Shown here one piece after another: positions 14,748-21,815 of a stretch of DNA of 60,458 nt. The notes below the pieces were generated by a model, which was not told where the DNA came from, searched no databases, and was given only the letters and a program-made list of their open reading frames with translations. Origin of the DNA: Bacillota bacterium (GTDB lineage Bacteria; Bacillota; UBA5301; JAMCQP01); NCBI GenBank assembly GCA_023381695.1, contig JAMCQP010000089.1, positions 1 to 60,458 of the forward strand, given 5' to 3'. A program made the translations under genes and the position numbers. Within the stretch, counting starts at the first letter, position 1. Each line of letters begins with the position of its first letter.

Positions 14748-15479
14748 ATGCGAGTCGCGTACATTAAAGAAGAAAGGTGCGATCAATCGCCGTTCTGTCC
14801 CGCGGGGCAGTCCTGCCCGACCGGGGCCATCTCGTTCATCATGGGGGGCGGGGTCATTCCGTCCTATGGCGGCGGGAAGTTGTCCGTGGACGAGGATCTC
14901 TGCCTGGGGTGCGGGAAGTGCGTGGACTTCTGCCCGCACAGCGCGGTCGACCTGGTTGTAGTGGAAGACGGGCTTTTGCCGGGAGGCGGAAGACTCGGCA
15001 ATAACCCAGGAAACGCCGGGACCGGACGTCCGGGAACCGATCGCCGGGAATCGCCGCCTTCCACGAACGGCGCCGGCGCCGAAAAAGGGTTTAAAACCGC
15101 GGCGGCGAACCAGAATATAGTCAGGACAAATAACCGGCAGAACAACCAGTTTGTCGGACCTGTCGACTTGAACGACACCAACTTCCACCGGGAGGTCGTC
15201 CTCTACGATGGAGTGGTTCTGGTGGACTTCTGGGCGGAGTGGTGCGGGCCTTGCCGGATGATGGGGCCCATTGTCGAGCAGCTCGCCAGGCAGTACGCCG
15301 GCACGGTGAAAGTCGGGAAGCTCAATGTGGACGAGAACCCGCATTCCGCCGAGACCTACGGGATCATGAGCATTCCGACCATGCTGATCTTCAAGGACGG
15401 GGAAGTGGTGGATCGGATCGTCGGCGCTCAGCCCCAGGAAGCCGTGGCCAGAAGGTTGGACAGCTGGCTGGCCCGGTAA
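14748..15479 (+). CDS. Ferredoxin-thioredoxin fusion protein
   Basis: A 243-aa protein with two redox domains. Residues 1-75 are ferredoxin-like: Cys11, Cys17, Cys23 followed by Pro, then the full CxxCxxCxxxCP motif (Cys52, 55, 58, 62), enough for one or two [4Fe-4S] clusters. Residues 76-135 form a Gly/Asn/Ser-rich linker. Residues 136-243 are a complete thioredoxin (VLVDFWAEWCGPCRMMGP, active site Cys166/Cys169; cis-Pro in MSIPTMLIFKDG). A strong AGGAAAGGGGG site precedes the ATG. It lies directly upstream of thioredoxin reductase, so it should accept electrons from NADPH through that enzyme, from ferredoxin-type donors, or both. Confidence 0.9.
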   Translation: MRVAYIKEERCDQSPFCPAGQSCPTGAISFIMGGGVIPSYGGGKLSVDEDLCLGCGKCVDFCPHSAVDLVVVEDGLLPGGGRLGNNPGNAGTGRPGTDRRESPPSTNGAGAEKGFKTAAANQNIVRTNNRQNNQFVGPVDLNDTNFHREVVLYDGVVLVDFWAEWCGPCRMMGPIVEQLARQYAGTVKVGKLNVDENPHSAETYGIMSIPTMLIFKDGEVVDRIVGAQPQEAVARRLDSWLAR

Positions 15480-15578
15480 AACGGGACAGGTGGCACGTAA
15501 GAAAAGGTCCGGTGGAGCCGCGGAACAGGCCTGGCGGCATGGAGACAGGCTTGTTGAATGGTACAGGGATGAAAAGGG

Positions 15579-16583
15579 GTGGCGGACGTGAACATCAATA
15601 TCGAGATGGAAAAGACGGATAACGCGGCCGGTGGAGGAGAGATCTACGATCTGGCGATCATCGGGGGCGGTCCCGCCGGTCTTTCGGCCGGCCTGTACGG
15701 GGCCAGGGCGCGGCTCAAGACTCTCTTGATCGAGCGCGGCCTTTTTGGCGGGCAGGCGGCGACCACCGACCACATTGCCAACTACCCGGGCTTTCCGGAG
15801 GGGGTTGGCGGGGCGGAACTGGCGGAGCGGATGTCCCAACAGGCCCAGGCCTTCGGCCTGGAGACCGTCTTCGGGGAAGTCACCGGTGTGAAGAACGATG
15901 GCGGCCTCAAGATGATCGATCTCTCCGGGACAAATTACACCGCCAGGACACTGATTATCGCCACCGGTTCCGAGCCCAGCCAGCTGGGCGTGCCCGGTGA
16001 GGCCGAGTTTCGCGGGAAAGGGGTCTCCTATTGCGCGACCTGCGACGGCGCCTTCTTCCGGAACAAGGACATCGTGGTGGTGGGAGGCGGTGACGCCGCG
16101 GTGGAGGAGGGTATTTACCTGACCCGGTTTGCCCGGCAGGTGACCATCGTGCATCGCCGGGACAAGTTCCGGGCGACACAGGTCGTGCAGGAGCACGCCT
16201 TCGCCAACCCGAAGATCAAGTTAATCTGGAATGCGGTGGTCGAGGAGATCAAGGGCGGCCAGGTGGTGGAAGCGGTAAAGCTGCGGGACACCGTCAAGGG
16301 TACGACGCAGGAGATTCCGGCCAGCGGGGTCTTCATCTACGTGGGGACGAAGCCGAATACGGCATTCCTTGGAGATTTGCTGCAGCTTGACGACCGGGGG
16401 TATATCCCGGCGGATGAGCGGATGCACACCTCGGCACCGGGGATCTTCGCCGCGGGGGATGTGCGGCGGAAGGACCTCCGGCAGGTGGTGACCGCCGTCT
16501 CCGACGGGGCGATTGCGGCCGTTGAGGCGGAGAAGTATGTGGAGGCGCAACGGGAGGCAGGGGTGACCAGTGGCAGGAAATGA
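15579..16583 (+). CDS. trxB: Thioredoxin reductase (NADPH type)
   Basis: A 334-aa flavoprotein. FAD site GGGPAGLSAGLYGARA (about 29-44), redox-active CATC at residues 152-155, NADPH site GGGDAAVEEG (169-178) with HRRDKFRA (192-199), and the second FAD motif APGIFAAGDVR. The intact HRR and GGG motifs argue for NADPH use and against the ferredoxin-dependent flavin thioredoxin reductases, which lack them. The N-terminus is about 20 residues longer than usual. The start is a GTG with AAAAGGGG upstream. The gene belongs to one operon with the ferredoxin-thioredoxin fusion before it. Confidence 0.95.
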   Translation: MADVNINIEMEKTDNAAGGGEIYDLAIIGGGPAGLSAGLYGARARLKTLLIERGLFGGQAATTDHIANYPGFPEGVGGAELAERMSQQAQAFGLETVFGEVTGVKNDGGLKMIDLSGTNYTARTLIIATGSEPSQLGVPGEAEFRGKGVSYCATCDGAFFRNKDIVVVGGGDAAVEEGIYLTRFARQVTIVHRRDKFRATQVVQEHAFANPKIKLIWNAVVEEIKGGQVVEAVKLRDTVKGTTQEIPASGVFIYVGTKPNTAFLGDLLQLDDRGYIPADERMHTSAPGIFAAGDVRRKDLRQVVTAVSDGAIAAVEAEKYVEAQREAGVTSGRK

Positions 16584-16746
16584 GCGGGAGTTGGCACTGG
16601 AAAGAGTTCGCCAGCTGGAGGCGCAGATCGACGATCTGAAGAAGCGCTGGCCGGCGCATTCTTTAAAACCCCCCATGATGCTGGAACTCGAACGGCTGGA
16701 GGAAGAGCTGGAGGAGGCCCGGGCTAAAGTCCCGCCCGCCAGTTAG
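16570..16746 (+). CDS. 58-aa coiled-coil protein
   Basis: Frame GTG GCA GGA ... TAG encodes 58 residues with a strongly helical, heptad-like pattern (ALERVRQLEAQIDDLKKRW, then LELERLEEELEEARAKV). It overlaps the trxB 3' end by 14 bp, and AGGGGTGA lies just before the GTG, consistent with translational coupling. Small proteins of this look occur in clostridia, but I cannot name a family. Its place as last gene of the redox operon is the only clue to role. Confidence 0.6.
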   Translation: MAGNERELALERVRQLEAQIDDLKKRWPAHSLKPPMMLELERLEEELEEARAKVPPAS

Positions 16747-16799
16747 CCTGGCGGTTCGTCTGATAGCGGTTCTTCGAAAGCATTAACATTTGTGAGGGA

Positions 16800-17288
16800 G
16801 TGATCCCCATCAGGATTGGCGTAGTCTCCGACACCCACATCCCGATGCGTGCCAGGTTCTTGCCGCCGGCGCTTCTGGAAGGGTTGCGGGGCGTGGACCT
16901 GATCCTTCACGCCGGCGATCTGGTGGATGAGGCGGTCCTGTGGGATCTCACGGCTATCGCGCCGGTGGAGGCGGTGGGTGGAAATGTGGATCCGCCCGAA
17001 TTGCGCAACCGGCTGGGCCGTTTCAAGTTGCTGAACCTGGGCGGGCTTAATGTCGGCCTGGTTCATGGCGATGGGGCCGGGGGGAGTACACCCCTCCGGG
17101 CCCTTTCATTCTTTGCGGACGCCCACTGCGTGGTCTTCGGCCACAGCCACCGGGCCTACAATGAACGGCACGGCCAGGTGCTGCTCTTCAACCCCGGCTC
17201 TCCCACCGACAAACGGGGAGCGCCACACCCTTCCTACGGCATCCTGGAGATCGGGAGCGGCATTCGGGGGGAGATAATCTATTTTTAG
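16800..17288 (+). CDS. YfcE-type metallophosphoesterase
   Basis: A 162-aa calcineurin-like phosphodiesterase. The metal ligands are visible: VVSDTHIP (D, H), LILHAGDLVD (D), GGNVDP (N), LVHGD (H) and VFGHSHRA (H-x-H). The C-terminus has LFNPGSPTDKRG, as in the YfcE/MJ0936 group, which hydrolyse phosphodiesters in vitro with Mn2+ or Ni2+. The start is taken as GTG 16800, which follows TGAGGGA closely. Physiological substrate unknown. Confidence 0.9.
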   Translation: MIPIRIGVVSDTHIPMRARFLPPALLEGLRGVDLILHAGDLVDEAVLWDLTAIAPVEAVGGNVDPPELRNRLGRFKLLNLGGLNVGLVHGDGAGGSTPLRALSFFADAHCVVFGHSHRAYNERHGQVLLFNPGSPTDKRGAPHPSYGILEIGSGIRGEIIYF

Positions 17289-17415
17289 ATGGGAGACAGT
17301 CTATTTTAATTTGCATACCGCCCCCGCCGGCTGGGGAAACTGACAACATCAATCGCATATGAGGCGCTTTACGGCGCACATGAGGCGTTTCATTTTGGAA
17401 GGGGATGTTGTAACA

Positions 17416-17664
17416 GTGCACGAAGACCTAACCAGCCGGGTAAAACAGATTGTTCATGATTATATGGAAGCCTGGAAAAGTTCTTCTGAACTGACGGAAC
17501 TTGACGCGGCGGAGCGGGAGGAACTGTTCGGGGTAATCCAGGATGAGTTGGGCGTCGTCTTTGACAGACACGACCTTGAGGAACTGGTGGACAAGGAAGA
17601 CCTGGAGATAAAGGATATCGTCGATGCGGTGGAAGAGGGGGAGGAATTGGACGAGGAATATTGA
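17416..17664 (+). CDS. Small acidic protein, unknown function
   Basis: About 82 residues from the GTG at 17416 (GGAAGGGG about 11 nt before); an upstream ATG at 17359 gives 101 aa but has no binding site. The protein is helical and very acidic (DLEELVDKEDLEIKDIVDAV, ending EEGEELDEEY). No family recognised. Just after it lie two perfect short palindromes. Confidence 0.5.
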   Translation: MHEDLTSRVKQIVHDYMEAWKSSSELTELDAAEREELFGVIQDELGVVFDRHDLEELVDKEDLEIKDIVDAVEEGEELDEEY

Positions 17665-17673
17665 ACCCCCCAA

Positions 17674-17741
17674 GCATGCCCGACGGGCATGCCCATGAGT
17701 GTATTGCCCCCCAAAAAAACAGAGCCACTCTCCAGAGTGGC
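17674..17741. repeat. Two adjacent perfect hairpins in the intergenic region
   Basis: GCATGCCCGACGGGCATGC (17674-17692) and GCCACTCTCCAGAGTGGC (17724-17741) are both perfect inverted repeats. Neither is followed by a T-run on the plus strand; the second is preceded by AAAAAAA at 17713-17719, which reads as a U-run on the minus strand. The second hairpin could therefore terminate minus-strand transcription coming from the 43-aa gene at 17819-17950. Confidence 0.6.
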
Positions 17742-17818
17742 GCACTTGAAACGGATCTGATGCATTTGAATATGCAAAGGATCTAGATGGATACAGGGCC
17801 GCCGGTGACCGGGAAAGA

Positions 17819-17950
17819 TTAATGGGAATGGTCATGGGCGGGCTTGTTTTCTTTAAAGATGGCGTTCATCTGCTTGCGGAAAAAGGTCAGGTTGACGAGG
17901 GCCATCAGCAAAAAATAGCCCAGGATTCCGTAAACAATGGTCATCTCCAT
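17819..17950 (-). CDS. 43-aa single-helix membrane protein with His-rich tail
   Basis: Minus-strand frame starting MEMTIVYGILGYFLLMALVN and ending in HDHSH. One hydrophobic helix (residues 5-22) is followed by a basic amphipathic stretch (FFRKQMNAIFKENK) and the histidine tail. AAGGGGGTGG lies 6 nt before the ATG. It is the only minus-strand gene here and has its own hairpin downstream. The His tail suggests metal binding or a regulatory small protein; this is inference only. Confidence 0.55.
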   Translation of the reverse strand: MEMTIVYGILGYFLLMALVNLTFFRKQMNAIFKENKPAHDHSH

Positions 17951-18106
17951 ATGTGCCACCCCCTTCGCCTGACCTAAGAATACCACAAACTGGTCCTGAT
18001 TTCAACATGGAGGAACTCACCCCCCATTTGTCGAATAGGTGGCAAATACCTGGCGGGCATGTTTTAGCGCCAGCCAGGCCGATGAGGCAAAGTGAGGGAG
18101 AATCTT

Positions 18107-18808
18107 TTGGGGACACTTATCAATGCCGCCACGATTATTCTGGGCGGGGTGCTGGGCCTCTTTTTGAAAGGCCGGCTTTCGGAGCGGGTCAATGGAACGA
18201 TCATGCAAGGGGTTGGTCTGGTGATCCTGCTGATCGGGCTGGACATGGCCAGGCAGACGCATAATGCCATTATGGTGCTCATCAGCCTGGTGGCCGGTGG
18301 GATCATCGGCGAAACCCTGAATCTGGAGGGGCGTTTTGAGGACTGGAGCGACAGGCTGCAGGCGCGGTTCGCCAGGGGCGAGAGCACCTTCAGCCGGGGG
18401 TTTGTCGCCGCCAGCCTGCTCTTTTGCGTGGGGCCCATGGCGATCATGGGCGCCTTTGACGACGGGCTGCGCGGGAACTACCAGGTGCTGGTGAACAAGG
18501 CGGCCCTGGACGGGATCAGCTCCATTGCCCTGGCGGCCAGCCTTGGTTTCGGGGTGGTCTTCTCGGCGATTCCGGTCTTTTTGTACCAGGGAAGCCTCAC
18601 CCTGCTGGCGGTCACCATCCGGCCGATCATGACTCCTCTGGCCATCGCCGAGATGACCGCCACCGGCGGGCTGATGATCGTGGGCCTGGCCTTTAACATG
18701 CTCGGGTTCCGGAAGATCAAGGTGACCAACTTTTTGCCCGCGCTGGTTCTGGCCGTGGCGATTGCGTATTTTTGGCCGGGCGCGATGCGATTGTTGGGCA
18801 TAGGCTGA
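18107..18808 (+). CDS. DUF554 family membrane protein
   Basis: About 233 aa with seven hydrophobic segments. The start is best placed at the TTG at 18107 (MGTLINAATIILGGVLGLFL), with GAGGGAGA upstream, matching the family pattern M-L-G-T-x-x-N. Later blocks GFVAASLLFCVGPMAIMGAF, DGISSIALAASLGFGVVFSA and NMLGFRKIKVTNFLPALVLA are typical of the YdfK/YqgA family. Some homologues are called possible transporters, but no substrate is established. Confidence 0.85.
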   Translation: MGTLINAATIILGGVLGLFLKGRLSERVNGTIMQGVGLVILLIGLDMARQTHNAIMVLISLVAGGIIGETLNLEGRFEDWSDRLQARFARGESTFSRGFVAASLLFCVGPMAIMGAFDDGLRGNYQVLVNKAALDGISSIALAASLGFGVVFSAIPVFLYQGSLTLLAVTIRPIMTPLAIAEMTATGGLMIVGLAFNMLGFRKIKVTNFLPALVLAVAIAYFWPGAMRLLGIG

Positions 18809-18842
18809 AGCGGCGGCCACAGGTCAAATTTAAATTTTTAAG

Positions 18843-18897
18843 CCTCCTGCTTTGCATAAGGTGCTCCATATCTGGGAAATCCTATATGCAAAGGAGG
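18843..18897 (+). promoter_or_regulatory. Hairpin sequestering the ribosome binding site of the cytochrome gene
   Basis: CTTTGCATA (18850-18858) is perfectly complementary to TATGCAAAG (18885-18893), and CCTC just outside can pair with GAGG of the Shine-Dalgarno sequence GGAGGGAAGG (18893-18902). The ATG follows at 18905. In the folded state the binding site would be masked, suggesting translational control. Confidence 0.55.
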
Positions 18898-18904
18898 GAA
18901 GGAC

Positions 18905-19405
18905 ATGAGAAACCTTTATATAATTTTGGGACTGGCCCTGGTGGCCTTGATCGGCGTGGCCGTCTGGACGAACTGGGGAGGCAGGCGGTTCGCGCAACCA
19001 ACTCCAGCGCCCCGGAGTCAGACGAGCCCGGCGCCCAGGAGCCAGACAAACCCGGCGCCCAGGTCAACGACGCCGGCCCCGCCAACCCCGCCGACCACCG
19101 AGACGGCAAAAGTCTGGAAGGATACCACGCCGAACGGCTGCGTGGATTGCCACAAGGTAAAAGAGGGCAAGGACTACACCCTCAACGCCATGACCAGGCG
19201 AATCCAGGGGCATCCCACAGTCCAGGCCAAGACGGTCAAGGAGTGCATGACCTGCCACGCGGAGGGTTCGTTCCCCTTCCGGAAGGTTCTTCACGTCAAG
19301 CACCTGAAGAACAACATCTTTATCGACAAGTACAAGGGCAATTGCCTGAACTGCCACAAGATGGCGCAATCCGGCGAGATCGTGGTCAAGGGGCTGGAAG
19401 GCTGA
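18905..19405 (+). CDS. Membrane-anchored triheme c-type cytochrome
   Basis: A 166-aa protein. An N-terminal hydrophobic anchor (residues 4-20) is followed by a Pro/Arg/Ser/Thr stalk containing tandem copies of PAPRSQT-like units (residues about 34-60), then a compact domain with three CxxCH haem sites at 79-83, 114-118 and 147-151. Extra His residues (103, 130, 133) could be distal ligands. This size and spacing resembles NapC/NrfH-like or cytochrome c7-type electron carriers, though the family is not certain. It would sit outside the membrane and pass electrons. No reductase gene is adjacent. Confidence 0.85.
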   Translation: MRNLYIILGLALVALIGVAVWTNWGGRRFAQPTPAPRSQTSPAPRSQTNPAPRSTTPAPPTPPTTETAKVWKDTTPNGCVDCHKVKEGKDYTLNAMTRRIQGHPTVQAKTVKECMTCHAEGSFPFRKVLHVKHLKNNIFIDKYKGNCLNCHKMAQSGEIVVKGLEG

Positions 19406-19487
19406 GAAGGGCCTGGGACTCCTGTAAAATTGACTCTGCAAAATTGGCTGCAGATGTGACTCAAATGGACTGCCAAAGTGGCTGCTC

Positions 19488-19555
19488 AAGGAGGGACTTC
19501 GTAAAAAGGAGTCCTTCTTTAAATTTCCGGGGGTGATCTTCTGTCACCTCCTTTT
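19488..19555 (+). terminator. Two tandem terminators after the cytochrome gene
   Basis: First hairpin 19488-19520: GGACT/AGTCC extended by AAGGA/TTCTT with one bulge, then TTT. Second hairpin 19529-19555: GGGGGTGA pairs with TCACCTCC, loop of 7, then TTTT. They isolate the cytochrome gene from the murT promoter that begins 3 bp later. Confidence 0.75.
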
Positions 19556-19557
19556 CG

Positions 19558-19586
19558 TTGCATTTCGCCCCAAAATCCTGTAAACT
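19558..19586 (+). promoter_or_regulatory. Promoter of the murT-gatD operon
   Basis: TTGCAT (19558-19563), 17-bp spacer, TAAACT (19581-19586). It lies 50 bp before the murT ATG and directly behind a terminator. Confidence 0.6.
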
Positions 19587-19635
19587 AGGAAGGGTATGAA
19601 CACAGGTTCAGCCTGAATGTCTGGGGGTTGGAAGG

Positions 19636-21024
19636 ATGCGCCTGCTTTTGGCGGTCTGGATGGGGAAACTGTATATGCACCTGGCCCGTGCTTTTCATAT
19701 GGGCGGAGGCACCAGCTTTCCCGGGATCCTGGCCAGAAAGATCGAGCCGGCCACCCTCCGGAAATTGTCCCTGCGCCTGAAGCAGGGGGCGGTGATGGTC
19801 ACCGGCACCAACGGAAAGACCACCACCAACAAAATGCTGAACAACATCCTCAAGCAGGTGGGAATCAGTCCGATTTACAATCTCTCCGGGGCCAATTTGC
19901 CCGGCGGGGTGACCACGGCTTTCCTGGACCATGCCACCCTGATGGGGAGGCCCAAATCCGATCTGGCGCTTCTGGAGATCGACGAGGCGGCCATGCCGAG
20001 AGTCGCCGCCGATGTGGTCCCGCGGGTGGTGATCGTGACCAATTTCTTCCGGGATCAGCTGGACCGCTACGGGGAACTGGACCATACCGTGGCGCTGATC
20101 CGCAGCGCGCTTGCCACGCTGCCCGCCAGTTCCACGGTGCTCCTCAACGCCGACGACCCGCTGGTAAGCAGCCTGGGAAAGGATCTGGCGGCCCAGGTGA
20201 TCTATTTCGGCCTGGAGGACGCGCGGCAGGAGGCCGGCGAAAAGTTCCAGACCGCCGATGCCAAGTTCTGCACCAACTGCGGCGCCGAATACAGTTACAG
20301 CGCGGTATACTACGGCCATCTGGGGAAGTATCGGTGCCCCCGGTGCGGCAACGCAAGGCCGGATCCACAGATCTACGCCTCTTCCATCGAGATCGAGGGG
20401 ATGCAGCGAAGCCGGATCCACGTGGTCACGCCACAAAAGCAATTTTCGCTTACCTTGAACCTTCCCGCCTTATATAATGTCTACAACGCCCTGGCGGCGG
20501 TGGGGGCGGCCCTCAGCCTGGGAATAGAGGTCGAAGCGATTCGCAAGGGAATTGAAAGCGTCTCCAGCGCTTTCGGCCGGATGGAGAAGATCAGCATCGA
20601 GGGGAAAGAAGTGGTGATGGCCCTGGTCAAGAACCCCACCGGGTTCAACGAAGTTCTTCACACCTTGCTCTCCGACAAACAGCCCAAGAAGCTGATGATT
20701 CTCATCAACGACAACCCGGCCGACGGCGAGGATGTCTCCTGGCTGTGGGACGTGGACTTCGAGATGCTGGCGGAGCCTGGAATCGTGGAATCCACGGTGG
20801 TGTCGGGGATTCGCGCCGGTGATATGGCGGTGCGCCTGAAGTACGCGGGCGCGGACGTGGGCAGGCTACGGATAGACGGGGACTTTAAATCGGCTTTCCG
20901 GTCGGCTCTGGCCGGGGTCAATCCCGGCGAAACCCTCTATGTGCTGCCGACTTACACCGCCATGCTGGATCTGCGGAAGTTCATCCACAAGATGGGTTAC
21001 GTGAAAAACTTCTGGGAGGAGTAA
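19636..21024 (+). CDS. murT: Lipid II isoglutaminyl synthase, Mur ligase-like subunit MurT
   Basis: A 462-aa Mur-ligase-type protein. ATP site GTNGKTT at residues 57-63, LLEIDEAAMPR acidic motif, NFFRDQLDRYGE (the MurT hallmark), and a Cys4 zinc ribbon (Cys212, 215, 234, 237), which is a MurT-specific insertion. The C-terminal DUF1727 domain starts near NPTGFNEVL. With GatD it amidates the alpha-carboxyl of D-Glu in lipid II to D-isoGln, using glutamine. The gene is 2 bp from gatD and has its own promoter. Confidence 0.95.
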   Translation: MRLLLAVWMGKLYMHLARAFHMGGGTSFPGILARKIEPATLRKLSLRLKQGAVMVTGTNGKTTTNKMLNNILKQVGISPIYNLSGANLPGGVTTAFLDHATLMGRPKSDLALLEIDEAAMPRVAADVVPRVVIVTNFFRDQLDRYGELDHTVALIRSALATLPASSTVLLNADDPLVSSLGKDLAAQVIYFGLEDARQEAGEKFQTADAKFCTNCGAEYSYSAVYYGHLGKYRCPRCGNARPDPQIYASSIEIEGMQRSRIHVVTPQKQFSLTLNLPALYNVYNALAAVGAALSLGIEVEAIRKGIESVSSAFGRMEKISIEGKEVVMALVKNPTGFNEVLHTLLSDKQPKKLMILINDNPADGEDVSWLWDVDFEMLAEPGIVESTVVSGIRAGDMAVRLKYAGADVGRLRIDGDFKSAFRSALAGVNPGETLYVLPTYTAMLDLRKFIHKMGYVKNFWEE

Positions 21025-21026
21025 CG

Positions 21027-21806
21027 ATGTTCCTTCGGATCTGCCACCTTTACCCGGATCTCATGAATATCTACGGCGATCGCGGGAACGTGATCGCTCT
21101 CCAGAAAAGAAGCCAGTGGCGCGGGATCGAGACGGAGGTCATTCAGGCCACGGTAGGGCGGAGTTACGACTTCCGCCAGTTCGACATCGTCTTCTTTGGC
21201 GGGGCGCAGGATAAGGAACAGAAGCTGGTTTGCGCGGATCTCCAATCGGCGAGCCAGGAGTTGCAGACCAGGCAGGGCGATTCCCTGCGCATGGCCGTGG
21301 AGGACGGCGCGGTGGTTCTGGGCATCTGCGGCGGCTACCAGTTGCTGGGTGAATACTTCCGGACGGGGGAGGGCGAGGTCCTGCCGGGCCTGGGCATCTT
21401 CGACGCCTATACGGTGGCCGGAAACAGGCGGATGATCGGGGATGTGGTGGTGGAGAGCCCGTTCTTTCCGGGAGCGCCCCAAAAGACGCTGGTGGGCTTT
21501 GAAAACCATTCCGGCCAGACCTTTTTGCGCAACGGCCTCCAGCCGATCGGGCGGGCGGTCATCGGCAACGGGAATAACGGCCAGGACCGCTTCGAGGGCG
21601 CGGTGTACAAGAACGCCTTTGGATCTTATCTGCACGGCTCGCTGTTGCCGAAGAACCCGTGGTTCGCCGACCTTTTGATCGAGCGCGCGCTGGAGCGCAA
21701 GTACGGCGATAAAGTCGAACTCGCGTCTCTGGAGGATGATCTCGAGATCTTGGCGCACGATTCGGCCAGCAAGCGGGCCGCCACCAGGCCCAGGCTGGCT
21801 ACCTGA
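21027..21806 (+). CDS. gatD: Lipid II isoglutaminyl synthase, glutamine amidotransferase subunit GatD
   Basis: A 259-aa class I glutamine amidotransferase-like protein (CobB/CobQ group). Nucleophile Cys101 in LGICGGYQLLG and His203 in GSYLHGSLLPKNP form the expected pair. The start LRICHLYPDLMNIYGDRGN is the GatD signature. It supplies ammonia to MurT. It overlaps nothing and ends 9 bp before the convergent deacetylase gene. Confidence 0.95.
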   Translation: MFLRICHLYPDLMNIYGDRGNVIALQKRSQWRGIETEVIQATVGRSYDFRQFDIVFFGGAQDKEQKLVCADLQSASQELQTRQGDSLRMAVEDGAVVLGICGGYQLLGEYFRTGEGEVLPGLGIFDAYTVAGNRRMIGDVVVESPFFPGAPQKTLVGFENHSGQTFLRNGLQPIGRAVIGNGNNGQDRFEGAVYKNAFGSYLHGSLLPKNPWFADLLIERALERKYGDKVELASLEDDLEILAHDSASKRAATRPRLAT

Positions 21807-21815
21807 GAACAGCGC

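Noticed and set aside
15579-16583. Ferredoxin-dependent flavin thioredoxin reductase
   Set aside because: The fused ferredoxin next door made this tempting, but the reductase keeps the GGGDAA and HRRDKFR NADPH motifs.
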